From: Chryseobacterium soli
GTDB taxonomy: Bacteria; Bacteroidota; Bacteroidia; Flavobacteriales; Weeksellaceae
Reading direction: 5' to 3'
Assembly: GCF_000737705.1 (NCBI RefSeq)
Contig: NZ_JPRH01000004.1
Location: forward strand, 62,001 to 126,000
DNA length: 64,000 bases
Below are positions 51,593-62,251 of the stretch, in pieces. Numbering within the stretch: position 1 is the first letter of the stretch; each line of letters begins with the position of its first letter. Under the pieces are notes generated by a model. That model did not search any database, had not been told where the DNA came from, and worked only from the letters and a program-made list of their open reading frames with translations. The translations under genes were made by a program, and so were the position numbers.

Positions 51593-54500
51593 ATGTTAAA
51601 TAAAATTATTGAGTTTTCTGTAAAGAATAAACTCATTATCGCCCTTTTTACCTTAGGGCTCATACTCCTTGGAGTGTATGAAACTACCAAGCTTCCCATT
51701 GATGCTCAGCCCGATATCACCAATAACCAGGTGCAGGTCATTACGGTTGCTCCGTCTTATGGTGCTGCAGATATTGAACGTCTCGTTACCTTTCCTATTG
51801 AACAGGCCACCAGCAATATCAGTGGAATTACAGAACTCCGAAGTTTTTCCCGTTTCGGATTATCCCTGGTAACCGTCGTTTTTGACGATGACACTGATGT
51901 GTACTGGGCACGGCAGCAGGTTCAGGAACGTCTTCAATTGGTGCAGGAAAACATACCGGAAGCGATCGGAAAGCCTGAACTGGGACCTATTTCTTCAGGA
52001 TTGGGTGAAATATTTCAATATGTTGTAAGAGCCAAAAAAGGGTACGAAAATATCTACGACGAAACCGAACTCAGAACCATTCAGGATTGGGTAATCCGTC
52101 GCCAGCTGCTGGGAACAAAAGGGGTTGCTGATGTGAGCAGCTTCGGTGGAAAATTAAAACAATATGAAATTGCCATCAATCCCAATAAGCTACAGGCATT
52201 CAACATCAATATCAATGACGTTTTTGATGCGCTGGAAAAGAATAACCAAAATACAGGAGGCGCTTATATTGAAAAGAAAGAAACGGTACTTTTCATCAGA
52301 AGTGAAGGACTTTTTAGGAAGTACTGAAGATATCGGAAATATTCAGGTTTCCAATACAAAAGAAGGCATTCCTGTTCATATCAAAGATGTAGCTGATGTG
52401 AAAATAGGTTTTGCAACGCGATACGGGGCGATGACTTTTAATGATACCGGAGAAGTTTCCGGAGCAATTGTGCTCATGCTAAAGGGTGAAAATGCCAATG
52501 AAGTGATCGGAAATATTAAACAAAGGCTCGAAAAAATCCAGGAATCCCTTCCCGAAGGCATTGTTATTGAACCGTTTTTAGACAGGGCGAAAATGGTGAA
52601 CAATACCATCAGCACGGTAAAAACCAATTTAATGGAAGGTGCATTAATTGTTGTTTTTATTCTGGTGGTGTTCTTAGGGAATTTCCGTGCAGGATTATTG
52701 GTAGCTTCTGTCATCCCACTATCGATGTTTTTTGCGATTATCATGATGAATATCTTCGGAGTCGGAGGAAACCTGATGAGCTTGGGCGCCCTTGATTTCG
52801 GGCTTATTGTAGACGGAGCAGTCATCATTGTAGAAGCAGTTTTGCATCAGCTTGCCCACAAGAAGCATTTTGGAAAGAACAATATGCTGAGTACAAATGA
52901 AATGGATGGCCAGGTTTCAGATTCGGCTTCCAAAATGGTGAACAGCGCGGTTTTTGGACAGATCATTATTTTAATCGTTTATCTTCCTATTTTTACCCTG
53001 CAGGGGATTGAAGGGAAAATGTTCAAACCGATGGCTCAGACCGTTGCATTTGCCTTAGTAGGAGCATTTCTGCTTTCTCTGACGTATATCCCCATGATGA
53101 GTTCCCTGGTGTTGAGCAGAAAGAAGAAAGAAAAAGACAATATCTCGGATAAAGTAATGGCAAAAGTAGAAGCAGGGCATCAAAAACTGCTGATCAAAGC
53201 ACTTAAGTACAGAAAATCTATTATTCTTGCGGTATTGGCTCTTTTTATCGGTGCTGTTTTCACACTTTCAAGAATGGGCGGCGAATTTATTCCTTCGTTG
53301 GAAGAAGGTGATTTTGCTGTTGAGATGCGTATTCTTCAGGGATGCAACATCAATGAAACTAAAAAAGTAACCACGCAGGCTGCCAACATTTTATTAAAAA
53401 AGTTTCCGGAGGTTCAAAAGGTAGTCACTAAAATCGGAAGTGCCGAAATACCTACTGAACCCATGCCAATGGATGCCGGGGATATGATCATCGTTTTAAA
53501 ACCTAAGAAAGAATGGACTTCTGCAACCTCATTCCCGGAGCTGTCAGCAAAAATGAGCGAAGCTTTAAAGGTAATTCCGGGATTAACAACCGGATTCCAG
53601 TTTCCTGTTCAGATGCGTTTCAATGAACTGATGACCGGGGCAAGACAGGATGTAGTCTGTAAAATTTACGGGGAAGATCTTGATAGCCTTGCATCGTATG
53701 CTAAAAAATTAGGAGCCATTATTACCACTGTAAAAGGAGCGCAGGATTTATATCTTGAGCCTGTTGTAGGCGCACCGCAGGTAGTTATTGACTATAATCG
53801 CCCGGCACTTTCACGGTACAATATTCCTGTAAAAGATATCAATAGGGTGATCAATATGGCTTTTGCGGGTCAGACAGCCGGGGCTTTATATGAAGGGGAA
53901 AGAAAATTTGATGTGGTGGTCCGTATGGATCATGAGCATAAAAAAGACCTCACCAGCATTCAGAATCTATTGGTTCCGACCTCTACCGGTGAGCAAATCC
54001 CATTATACCAGTTAGCCTCTATAGAACTGAAAAGCAGTCCAAACCAGATCCAGAGAGAAGATACCAAACGAAGAATTGTGGTAGGATTTAACGTTCGGGG
54101 AAGAGATGTCCAGACGATTGTGGAAGAACTTCAGCAGAAAGCAGATAAAAACTTACAATTATCATCAGGATATACCATTTCTTACGGAGGTGCTTTTGAA
54201 AATTTGAATGAAGCGAAAGCCAGATTGGGAATTGCTGTTCCTATTTCATTAGTGATGATTTTCCTCTTGCTTTTCTTTGCATTCGGTTCTGTAAAACACA
54301 GTCTTCTGATCTACACGGCTATTCCGTTATCCGCGATTGGCGGGGTGTATTTCCTTGCATTAAGGGGAATGCCTTTCAGCATCAGTGCGGGAGTAGGATT
54401 CATTGCCCTGTTTGGTGTTGCCGTACTGAACGGAATTGTATTGATCTCGGAATTTAACCGGCTTAAAAACAACGGAATAAAAAATACCAGCAGAATTGTA

Positions 54501-55931
54501 CTGATGGGAACCAGAATACGTCTTCGTCCGGTCCTGATGACCGCTTTTGTGGCCTCATTAGGATTTTTACCGATGGCTTTGAGCAGCGGTGCAGGTGCGG
54601 AAGTGCAGAGGCCTCTGGCAACAGTCGTGATCGGAGGGTTGATGCTTGCTACCTTCTTAACCCTCTTTGTCCTGCCGATTCTTTATGTCTTATTTGAACG
54701 AATATCTAATAAAAAAATGAAATTTTCTAAAAAAAACCAATATAAAAAACTGACTATACTCCTGTTCTTTATTTCTTTCGGAAGTGCTCAGGCTCAGGAA
54801 ACAATTACCCTTGAACAGGCATTGGAAAAGGCCTACCAACAGAATGGAACTCTAAAAAATTCAAAACTTATTTCAGAATATCAGGAAAAATTAAAATCCA
54901 GCTACCTGGACATCCCACAACTTGAAGTTACAGGCGGATTTGGACAGATTCAGGGGGAGGAAACCGATAATTCCATTTCAGTTTCCCAACGTTTCAATTT
55001 TCCAACCGTTTATTCTAAAAAGAAGCAGATGCTGGACGCCGAATGGATCGCGGGTCTCATTAATCAAAAATTAACAAAAACCCAACTGACGAAAGAGGTT
55101 TCCGAGGTATTTTATAGGATTATTACCCTTCGGGAAAAGAAAAAAGTACTTGAATATATTGAACGGCTTTATAATGGTTTTGCAGAAAAAGCAGGCTTAC
55201 GATTGAAAAAGGGTGAGGCCAATATTTTAGAGGAATCTACCGCCGAAATTCAAAAAGAACAGGCCATAATCCAGCTGAATAGTCTTGAAAACAGTCTTGA
55301 TATTGCAAAATTGCAGTTCCAGTTATTACTTCAGTCCGAACAGTCCTATCAGCCTGTGGCAGACCAACCCATAATGAAAGTGAATGTACAGTTTTCAGAA
55401 AATGACATTAAGCAGCATCCGGAACTGCAGTTCCTGGACCAGCAGATCAAAGTGAATGAAGCGGAAGCAAAACTGGAGAAAAGCAAACTTCTTCCGGATC
55501 TTCTGATCGGCTATACCAATCAGAGCATGAAAAATATCAATAATAACCGTTTTAATTCAGTTCTGCTGGGAGTGGGAATTCCTTTGTTTACAAAAGGACA
55601 GCGGGCTTTGGCAGAAGCTGCAAAATCTAAAATTAAAGTCTCTGAAAATGAGTATCAGAGAAAAGAAATTGAGCTTAAAAACAGGATGAAACAGCAGATT
55701 AATAATTATATGAATCAGCTTACGATTGTAGAAAATTACGAAAAGAAACAGCTTCCAAAATCAGAGACAATTCTTTTGGCTGCCCAGAAACAAATGGAAG
55801 CGGGAGAAATAGATTTTCTGAACTGGGTAATCCTCACCAATCAGGCCGTAAAAATAAAAGTTGATTATATCGAAAACCTGGAGAACCTGAACCAGATCGG
55901 AGCAGAACTTAATTTCTTAATTTCAAAATAA
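51593..55931 (+). pseudogene. CusA/CzcA heavy-metal RND pump fused to TolC-like protein, split by frameshift
   Basis: Proton-driven metal efflux pump. The N-terminal frame (MLNKIIEFSVKNKLIIALFT) runs to 52327; the next frame carries the rest. They join at FIRSEG/LGSTEDIGN, where CTTTTTAGG at 52310-52318 has one T too many: removing a T from the T5 run restores one frame of about 1446 codons. RND motifs include GALDFGLIVDGAVIIVEAVL and GVAVLNGIVLISEF. From about 54718 a signal-peptide-like segment (KLTILLFFISFGSAQAQ) leads into a TolC-type domain (ITLEQALEKAYQQNGTLKNS). CusA-TolC fusions are common in flavobacteria. The extra T may be a sequence error. Confidence 0.9.
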
Positions 55932-55938
55932 AAGCACA

Positions 55939-57090
55939 ATGCATTTCAAAAAAACATCAATATACAGTCTTATCACCATAGCCGTTTTGTCTTCATGCTC
56001 AGGAAAAAAAGAAGAAGAAAAAACCGTGTATGAGAATACAAAATCATCCAAAAATGATCAGAATATTGTACACTTATCACAACAGCAGCTCACTACGGCA
56101 GGACTTACCACTACAACTCTTCAGAATAAAAATATGCTAAAGCTGGTAAGATTGAATGGTAAGGTGAATATTGCACCTTCACACATCAGTCTCCTGTCCA
56201 GCATTATGGGTGGGCATATCAAATCCATTAATGTTATCAACGGAAGTCATTTTTCTAAAGGGCAGGTATTGGCTGTAGTGGAAGATCCGCAGTTCATTCA
56301 GCTTCAGCAGGATTATCTGGTGACAAAAGCACAACTGGAATCTGCACGCCTCAACCTTAACCGACAAAAAGATCTGAATACCAGCAAGGCAAGCAGTGAT
56401 AAAACATTGCAGACCGCACAGGCAGATTATTCTACTTTGAATGCCACCCTTAAAGGCCTCGAAGAGAAATTAAGAATTATCGGAATTAATGCAAAAGGTC
56501 TGAATTCAGGAAATATCAGAAGCCGTATTAATGTGTATGCCCCTTTCAATGGTTTTGTGAGTAAAATTTCGGTGAGTAACGGGCAATACATCAATCCGTC
56601 TGACACGTTGTTTGAACTCATCAATCCTGCCGGACTATTACTGGAATTAAAAGTTTTTGAAAATGATGTCAACGATCTTAAAATAGGGCAGGAGATTGCG
56701 GTGTACACCAATCAGAATCCCGATAAAAAATCCAATGCAAAAATCATCAGCATGGTTCCGAACATTGAAAACGGAGGTTCATCCATTGCCATTGCAAAAC
56801 TTTCTGTACCCAATTCTGAATACATCATGGGAATGTATATGAACGCAGAAGTAAGCATCAACAGCAGATACACATTAGGACTCCCCAATGAAGCGATAGT
56901 TTCTTTTGAAAATAAAAATTATGTTTTTGAAGATATGGGAAAGCATACTTACAAAATGATTCCTGTAACTACCGGTATTTCTGATGATCAGTTCACGGAG
57001 ATTACAAAAGCAGACTTTTTCAAGAATAAAAAGATTGTTGAGAAAGGAGCTTACAGCCTTCTGATGATGCTTAAAAATAAGGCAGAATAA
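55939..57090 (+). CDS. RND efflux periplasmic adaptor (CusB/CzcB-like) lipoprotein
   Basis: 383 residues. The lipobox is LITIAVLSSC with Cys at about residue 20. The membrane-fusion layout is visible: a lipoyl/barrel part (GGHIKSINVINGSHFSKGQV), a coiled coil (DPQFIQLQQDYLVTKAQLES to about 175), and the returning barrel INVYAPFNGFVSKISVSNGQ. It links the inner-membrane pump with the outer-membrane channel. It starts 8 bases after the fused pump gene, so it is in the same operon, and is closed by a hairpin. Confidence 0.92.
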   Translation: MHFKKTSIYSLITIAVLSSCSGKKEEEKTVYENTKSSKNDQNIVHLSQQQLTTAGLTTTTLQNKNMLKLVRLNGKVNIAPSHISLLSSIMGGHIKSINVINGSHFSKGQVLAVVEDPQFIQLQQDYLVTKAQLESARLNLNRQKDLNTSKASSDKTLQTAQADYSTLNATLKGLEEKLRIIGINAKGLNSGNIRSRINVYAPFNGFVSKISVSNGQYINPSDTLFELINPAGLLLELKVFENDVNDLKIGQEIAVYTNQNPDKKSNAKIISMVPNIENGGSSIAIAKLSVPNSEYIMGMYMNAEVSINSRYTLGLPNEAIVSFENKNYVFEDMGKHTYKMIPVTTGISDDQFTEITKADFFKNKKIVEKGAYSLLMMLKNKAE

Positions 57091-57111
57091 TATTTTACAT
57101 TGCTGACAATG

Positions 57112-57143
57112 AAAAAGCCGTTCAAAGATTTGAGCGGCTTTTT
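57112..57143 (+). terminator. Rho-independent terminator of the metal efflux operon
   Basis: Stem of arms AAAAAGCCG(TTCAAA)/(TTTGAG)CGGCTTTTT with one G-U pair, then TTTATTTT; 22 bases after the adaptor gene. Confidence 0.85.
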
Positions 57144-57251
57144 ATTTTAAAATTTCGTAGATAATTTTAAAGTTCTTCAAATAATGAACAAAATTACAGA
57201 AATCCCTTCCGGTATATGATCATGGTCATAAAATAGGGGCTGTATTTTATC

Positions 57252-57259
57252 TATTTTTG
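57252..57259 (+). promoter_or_regulatory. Candidate -7 element of the small lipoprotein gene
   Basis: TATTTTTG matches TAnnTTTG, 24 bases before the ATG at 57283. Confidence 0.5.
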
Positions 57260-57282
57260 ATTCACACCAAAATAGAAAGTAC

Positions 57283-57492
57283 ATGAAAAATATCATCTTA
57301 TCAGTTCTCGGTTTGGGATTCATTGTCCTGAGCTGCACAAAAAAAGAAAAGGTAATTGAAAAGACCAATACGAATACCATTATTACCGATTCTACCACGA
57401 CAGCTGCTCCTGCTGCAAGTTCCGACACCATGAAAATTTCACATAGTGACAGCACGTCACACCACTTAGATTCAGTAAAAAGAAGCAGATAA
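57283..57492 (+). CDS. Small Ser/Thr-rich lipoprotein
   Basis: 69 residues. It has a lipoprotein signal (MKNIILSVLGLGFIVLSC, Cys 18) followed by a short Lys-rich stretch and a Ser/Thr/Ala-rich, His-containing tail (SDTMKISHSDSTSHHLDS). Too short for a fold assignment. It has a promoter box upstream and hairpins downstream, so it appears to be its own unit. Function unknown. Confidence 0.65.
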   Translation: MKNIILSVLGLGFIVLSCTKKEKVIEKTNTNTIITDSTTTAAPAASSDTMKISHSDSTSHHLDSVKRSR

Positions 57493-57920
57493 TCAATCTT
57501 TATCTGCAATTTATCAATCCGTTTTCAACATCATGAAATCGGATTGATATTTATATACAGTATAGTATGAATGCCTTATTAAAGAAGTAATAATCATATC
57601 GTAAAACTCTTATGACTTGAGTCATAGGATATACAGTTATTTATTTCTAACTTAGATTAAATTGATTTTGAAAAATATTTAATAAAATTCACAAAATAAT
57701 TAACATTTAATAAAATATTCTAAGTTTAATTATTTCATTAAAAATCATAATAAAAAAATAAGGAAAAGACTGTTATTTCTACTGATCAAGATTGATCATA
57801 TGGCTGTAAAAATTATATTCAGTCCCATCATACTTGAAAATATCGATTGTAAAACGATCATTATATTCTGTTTCTTAATGAGACATATAAAAATAAACAC
57901 CCAAATATTAAGATACCATT
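57493..57920. other. 428-base AT-rich spacer before the catalase gene
   Basis: No gene seen. It begins with two hairpins: GCAGATA/TATCTGC (57485-57507, over the lipoprotein stop codon) and ATCAATCCG/CGGATTGAT (57513-57548), which probably end the lipoprotein transcript. The remainder is very AT-rich and should hold the katE promoter, but I found no exact TAnnTTTG box close to the start. Confidence 0.45.
57513..57548 (+). terminator. Terminator-like hairpin after the small lipoprotein
   Basis: 9-bp stem ATCAATCCG/CGGATTGAT with an internal A/T extension; weak T-rich tail. Confidence 0.5.
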
Positions 57921-60065
57921 ATGAAAAATAGCAAACTACCACCCAATGAAAAAGTAAACCAGCTTCAGGATCATACTACCGATAATAATGATCAGAAACT
58001 GACAACCAATCAGGGATTAAAAATTAATAATAATCAGGATTCATTAAAGGCAGACGAAAGAGGGCCTAGCTTATTGGAAGATTTTATCCTGAGAGAAAAA
58101 ATCACACATTTTGACCATGAGAGAATCCCTGAAAGAATTGTCCACGCCCGTGGCTCTGGGGCTCATGGCGTTTTTAAAATGACCAAAAGTCTTGAAAAAT
58201 ATACCAAAGCCAAATTCTTACAGGAAGTCGGAAAAGAAACTCCGGTCTTTGTACGGTTTTCTACCGTGGCAGGAAGTTCAGGAAGTACAGATCTAGCACG
58301 GGATGTAAGAGGTTTCGCCATCAAGTTTTATACAGAAGAAGGGAATTATGACCTGGTAGGTAACAATATTCCGGTATTCTTTATTCAGGATGCCATGAAA
58401 TTCCCGGATCTTATCCATGCAGTAAAGCCGGAACCCGATAATGCAATTCCACAGGCTGCTTCAGCCCATGATACGTTTTGGGATTTTATTTCCCTGATGC
58501 CGGAAAGCATGCACATGATCATGTGGGCCATGAGCGACAGAGCGATTCCAAGGAGTTTGAGAATGATGGAAGGATTTGGGGTTCATACCTTTAAATTCAT
58601 CAACTGTGAAGGAACGGTACATTTTGTTAAATTCCATTTCAAACCCAAATTAGGAGTCCATTCTGTAGCCTGGGATGAAGCGACTAAAATATCCGGAAAA
58701 GATTCGGATTTCCATCGAAGAGATCTTTGGGAAGCTATTGAAAACGGAGCTTTCCCGGAATGGGAATTCGGCGTACAGCTGATTCCGGAAGAAGATGAGC
58801 ACAAATTCGATTTTGATTTACTGGATCCTACCAAACTGATTCCTGAGGAAGAAGTTCCTGTGGAAATAGTGGGAACTTTAACGCTTAACAGAAATCCGGA
58901 TAATTTTTTCGCAGAAACGGAGCAGATTGCTTTTCATCCAGGACATTTGGTTCCCGGCATTGATTTTACCAATGACCCGTTATTGCAGGGAAGATTATTT
59001 TCTTACACCGATACTCAGCTTTCAAGACTCGGATCTCCTAACTTCCATGAAATTCCGATCAACAGATCGATCAATACCGTTCACAATAACCAGCGTGACG
59101 GCCATATGCGTCAACAAATTGTAAAAGGAAAGGTAAGCTACGAACCGAATTCTATCGGCGGAGGATGTCCGTTCCAGGCCATGATGAAAGATGGAGGTTT
59201 CAGTACCCATAACGAAAGAGTAGATGGGCAGAAAATCCGTGCGAGAAGCCAGAGTTTTGTGGATCATTATTCACAGGCAAAACTATTTTACAATAGCCAG
59301 TCCGGCCCTGAAAAACAGCATCTTCAGAATGCTCTTATTTTTGAACTTTCCAAAGTAACTATTCCGGCGATCCGTGAAAGAGTGGTGGGACAGCTTGCTT
59401 TTATCAATAAAGATCTTGCTGCTGTAGTTGCTAAAAAAGTAGGCGTAAAAGTAACTCATCTGGACCAGCCTAACGGAAGTATTCCGGCAGATGCAGATCC
59501 AAAAACGTTACAAAGCCCTGAAAAAGAACCAGCCACCAAAACTTCTGAAGCATTAAGCATGGCCAATACCGTGAAAAACACCATTGAAAGCCGTGTAATC
59601 GGTTTTATCATGGAAAATGGGGTAAAAGCGACTGATGTTAAAACGCTTCAATCCAAACTGGAAGGAAAAGGGGCAACCGTGCAAATTATTGCGGGAAGTC
59701 TGGCTCCTGTAACCGCAGATGACGGTACTGTTTTTGAACCTAAACATTCTCTGACCAGTACAGCAAGTGTCTGCTTTGATGCGTTATATATCTGCAGCGG
59801 GAAAAAATCAACCGCACAGCTTATGAATGAAGATAATCTTCCGGGAACTTTATTATTCGTTAATGAAGCCTACAAACACTGTAAAGCCATTTATTTCGGA
59901 CAGGAAACAGAGGCTATTTTTAATGCAAGTCATATTAAAAATAAAAAACATGATGATCCCGGAATCATTATTGCTGATCATAAAAATGCAGACGATGCGT
60001 TCGTTAAAGCGATTGCAGGCCATAGAGTATGGGAATTGGAAAAAGAAAGAAACAATCCGGCGTAA
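57921..60065 (+). CDS. katE: Large-subunit catalase (HPII type) with C-terminal GATase-like domain
   Basis: 714-residue heme catalase decomposing hydrogen peroxide. The catalytic His75 is in RIVHARGSGAHGVFKMT, the distal Asn region is LVGNNIPVFFIQDAMKFPDL, and the proximal Tyr is in GRLFSYTDTQLSRLGSPNF. The C-terminal ~150 residues (about 565-710; NTIESRVIGFIMENGVKATD onward) form the flavodoxin-like/class-I GATase domain of large catalases. It opens a run of genes (CinA-C, DUF6766, unknown, iron permease-like) that reads as a stress unit. Confidence 0.95.
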   Translation: MKNSKLPPNEKVNQLQDHTTDNNDQKLTTNQGLKINNNQDSLKADERGPSLLEDFILREKITHFDHERIPERIVHARGSGAHGVFKMTKSLEKYTKAKFLQEVGKETPVFVRFSTVAGSSGSTDLARDVRGFAIKFYTEEGNYDLVGNNIPVFFIQDAMKFPDLIHAVKPEPDNAIPQAASAHDTFWDFISLMPESMHMIMWAMSDRAIPRSLRMMEGFGVHTFKFINCEGTVHFVKFHFKPKLGVHSVAWDEATKISGKDSDFHRRDLWEAIENGAFPEWEFGVQLIPEEDEHKFDFDLLDPTKLIPEEEVPVEIVGTLTLNRNPDNFFAETEQIAFHPGHLVPGIDFTNDPLLQGRLFSYTDTQLSRLGSPNFHEIPINRSINTVHNNQRDGHMRQQIVKGKVSYEPNSIGGGCPFQAMMKDGGFSTHNERVDGQKIRARSQSFVDHYSQAKLFYNSQSGPEKQHLQNALIFELSKVTIPAIRERVVGQLAFINKDLAAVVAKKVGVKVTHLDQPNGSIPADADPKTLQSPEKEPATKTSEALSMANTVKNTIESRVIGFIMENGVKATDVKTLQSKLEGKGATVQIIAGSLAPVTADDGTVFEPKHSLTSTASVCFDALYICSGKKSTAQLMNEDNLPGTLLFVNEAYKHCKAIYFGQETEAIFNASHIKNKKHDDPGIIIADHKNADDAFVKAIAGHRVWELEKERNNPA

Positions 60066-60110
60066 ATACGTTGAAAAATCTGTCTTAAAGATTAGAAATA
60101 TAATGTGAAA

Positions 60111-60183
60111 AGGTGGTTTCGGTATTAGCAGATGAATCTGCAAAAAATGCTCAATGAGAATTTTTTAAATACCGAAACCTCCT
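60111..60183. repeat. Long inverted repeat with nested hairpin after katE
   Basis: Outer arms of 16 bases (AGGTGGTTTCGGTATT and AATACCGAAACCTCCT, one mismatch) enclose 41 bases that contain a second hairpin GCAGAT-GA-ATCTGC at 60128-60141. No T-tract follows. Could be a terminator/attenuator or an mRNA 3'-end stabiliser. Confidence 0.65.
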
Positions 60184-60276
60184 TTATCTATAAAAAAGTA
60201 ATGAAGAATGGTAACCCCTTCATTATAGCTTATATAATATATCAGAACTAAAAAATCCTATTTAATATGTGTTATC

Positions 60277-60777
60277 ATGAAACTTCAACAGAGTTTATTA
60301 GATTATATCAGCCATTCGTTATTAGCAACGAATGAAACGATTTCAGTGGCAGAAAGTGTAACTTCCGGACTTCTCCAGTTTTCATTTTCTCAGATGCAGA
60401 ATGCTTCCTTATTTTACAAAGGAGGAATGACAGCTTATACTATCGAGGAAAAAGTGAAAATTCTGAATGTCGACAGAAAAGAAGCCGAAGAATGCGATGG
60501 TGTTTCGCAAAGCATTGCAGATAAAATGGCATTAAGTGTTGCCAAACTGTTTTCTACAGACTGGTCTATAGCCGTTACCGGATTTGTAACCCCAATTCGC
60601 AGCTCGGGATATAACCTGTTTTCCTTTTTCTCAATCGGATACAAAAATGAAGTTATCCTTTCCAAAAAGATTGAACTGCATCATAAAACCCAAGCAGAGA
60701 ATGCTCAGTGGTATTATGCAGAATTCATACTGGGCTGTTTTAAAAGTGAACTCAATCAGGTGTCAATTTTAAAATAA
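60277..60777 (+). CDS. CinA C-terminal domain protein (NMN amidase PncC family)
   Basis: 166 residues, only the CinA-C domain. The motif TISVAESVTSGLLQFSFSQM, then LFYKGGMTAYTIEEKVKILN, matches the conserved AES.T.G.L and F.GG..AY....K pattern, although the usual AESCTGG is AESVTSG here. Enzymes of this family deamidate nicotinamide mononucleotide in NAD recycling. Free-standing variants next to catalase genes are common in Bacteroidota and may have a stress role. Activity is uncertain because of the altered motif. Confidence 0.8.
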   Translation: MKLQQSLLDYISHSLLATNETISVAESVTSGLLQFSFSQMQNASLFYKGGMTAYTIEEKVKILNVDRKEAEECDGVSQSIADKMALSVAKLFSTDWSIAVTGFVTPIRSSGYNLFSFFSIGYKNEVILSKKIELHHKTQAENAQWYYAEFILGCFKSELNQVSILK

Positions 60778-60820
60778 ACAGTATCAACCTCATACTAACT
60801 TATTCTTAAACAGTTCAGCA

Positions 60821-61480
60821 ATGGCAGTTTCGAAAAATAGTTTTTTGTATAAAAATGGACTGAGCATTGTGGTTGTCAGTTTGTTTTTCATATTCCTTTT
60901 TTGCCAGCTGATCACCGGATGGCATGTGAAAAATGATGAACTGGCAGAACACCATCTTCCGCCATTAACGCTTTACCGTTATTTTCTGAGTCCTCACTTT
61001 ATGCAGGCTACTTTTGAAAACTGGGAAAGCGAATTCCTGCAAATGGGAATGTATGTGCTGCTCACCGTTATGTTAAGGCAAAAAGGATCTGCCGAATCGA
61101 AAGCTATCGGTGAAAAAGAAGAGGTCGATAAAGAACCTGTTCCGCATGAAAAAGCACCGTGGCCGGTAAAAAAAGGCGGCTTCATTTTATCGCTATATCA
61201 ACATTCGCTTTCTATTTCATTAGGTATATTATTTGTGTTGAGTTTTATTTTTCATTTTATCGGAAGCCTCAACAATTACAATGAGGGGCAGATCGATAAA
61301 AAATTAGGAATTATTACATGGAAAGAATATATCATCGACTCTCAGTTTTGGTTTGAATCTTTCCAGAACTGGCAAAGCGAATTTCTGGCAGTGGCATCTT
61401 TAGTTATCCTTTCCATCTGGCTTCGTGAGAAAGGATCTCCACAGTCTAAACCCGTAGATGCTCCTCATGATGAAAATTAA
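60821..61480 (+). CDS. DUF6766 family membrane protein
   Basis: 219 residues with four hydrophobic segments in two similar halves. Each half has a helix near its start, a FENWESEFLQMGMYV / FQNWQSEFLAVASLV motif, a second helix, and LRQKGSAESK / LREKGSPQSK at its end. The duplication is obvious by eye. Inner membrane; function unknown. It sits 43 bases after the CinA-like gene and 10 bases before the next gene, so it is part of the katE-linked run. Confidence 0.85.
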   Translation: MAVSKNSFLYKNGLSIVVVSLFFIFLFCQLITGWHVKNDELAEHHLPPLTLYRYFLSPHFMQATFENWESEFLQMGMYVLLTVMLRQKGSAESKAIGEKEEVDKEPVPHEKAPWPVKKGGFILSLYQHSLSISLGILFVLSFIFHFIGSLNNYNEGQIDKKLGIITWKEYIIDSQFWFESFQNWQSEFLAVASLVILSIWLREKGSPQSKPVDAPHDEN

Positions 61481-61490
61481 ATAGTAAAAC

Positions 61491-62105
61491 ATGAAACCTA
61501 AACATATTCCCGGAATTCCAGAACAGGAAAAGGGCGGTTTCCATGATACGGAAAGCCGGAAAATTTGTAATGATACAGAAGCAGCCATTCAAAAATTTGC
61601 TGTTTTAAAAAGACGTTTTCTTTCTGTGCATCAATGGAAAAAATACTGCGGAAAAGGTTTTGCAGATTTCAGACTGTATGATGGATCAGGGAAAGCTGTT
61701 GAGCGAAATCCCCAACCCGGTGATTTTATAAGAATTGATATTCCGGGTCCCGGTAATGTAGAAGCAAAAGGATTTGACTGGGTAGAAATTACAGAAATTG
61801 ATGACCAGACGCTTACGGGAACTAAGTCTGAAAGCTTAATGATTACCTGTCGTCCTTCGAAGATCCCAGGGAAAAATACAAACAGCCATATTGCTCATTT
61901 TTACACTTCTGAAGCAACTTCTACATTCATCATTTCCAGAAACGGGAACACTATTCAAGCGGGGATCTATGGCAGGAATGAATCTCCTAATTTTAATGCT
62001 TCATTTTTCGATATAATTCGCAATTCATTAATTGCTGCCGGCGGAATGATCGGTTTTTCTAAAATCCAATGGAAAAAACTTACTGATGGATTCTTAGATT
62101 TTTAA
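61491..62105 (+). CDS. Conserved-looking hypothetical protein of the katE cluster
   Basis: 204 residues, soluble, no signal peptide. The N-terminal part has PGIPEQEKGGFHDTESRKIC and an AAIQKFAVLKRRFLSVHQWK stretch; the middle FRLYDGSGKAVERNPQPGDF, IRIDIPGPGN and FDWVEITEID looks beta-rich. The C-terminus is partly hydrophobic (SLIAAGGMIGFSKIQWKKL). I do not recognise the family. It is 10 bases downstream of the DUF6766 gene on the same strand, so it is co-transcribed. Confidence 0.75.
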   Translation: MKPKHIPGIPEQEKGGFHDTESRKICNDTEAAIQKFAVLKRRFLSVHQWKKYCGKGFADFRLYDGSGKAVERNPQPGDFIRIDIPGPGNVEAKGFDWVEITEIDDQTLTGTKSESLMITCRPSKIPGKNTNSHIAHFYTSEATSTFIISRNGNTIQAGIYGRNESPNFNASFFDIIRNSLIAAGGMIGFSKIQWKKLTDGFLDF

Positions 62106-62251
62106 TCTATAAAAAGCTCCAAAATTTTCGGCTCGTTATGCGTGCAGTCATAATTTTTCATATAATTAATTCACTAATTTAGAAGTGGTGAATTCGTCAC
62201 TATTTATGATCTCAATAGTTTTCAAACTACACTATATAGCAATTAATTATT

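Noticed and set aside
52305..52330. Programmed ribosomal frameshift in cusA
   Set aside because: No slippery heptamer with a following pseudoknot was seen; a plain T insertion or sequence error explains it more simply.
52376..52828. Long antisense frame inside the RND pump gene (also 40900-41331 inside bioB and 11127-11489 inside the MBL gene)
   Set aside because: Shadow frames of well-conserved genes, lacking any motif of their own.
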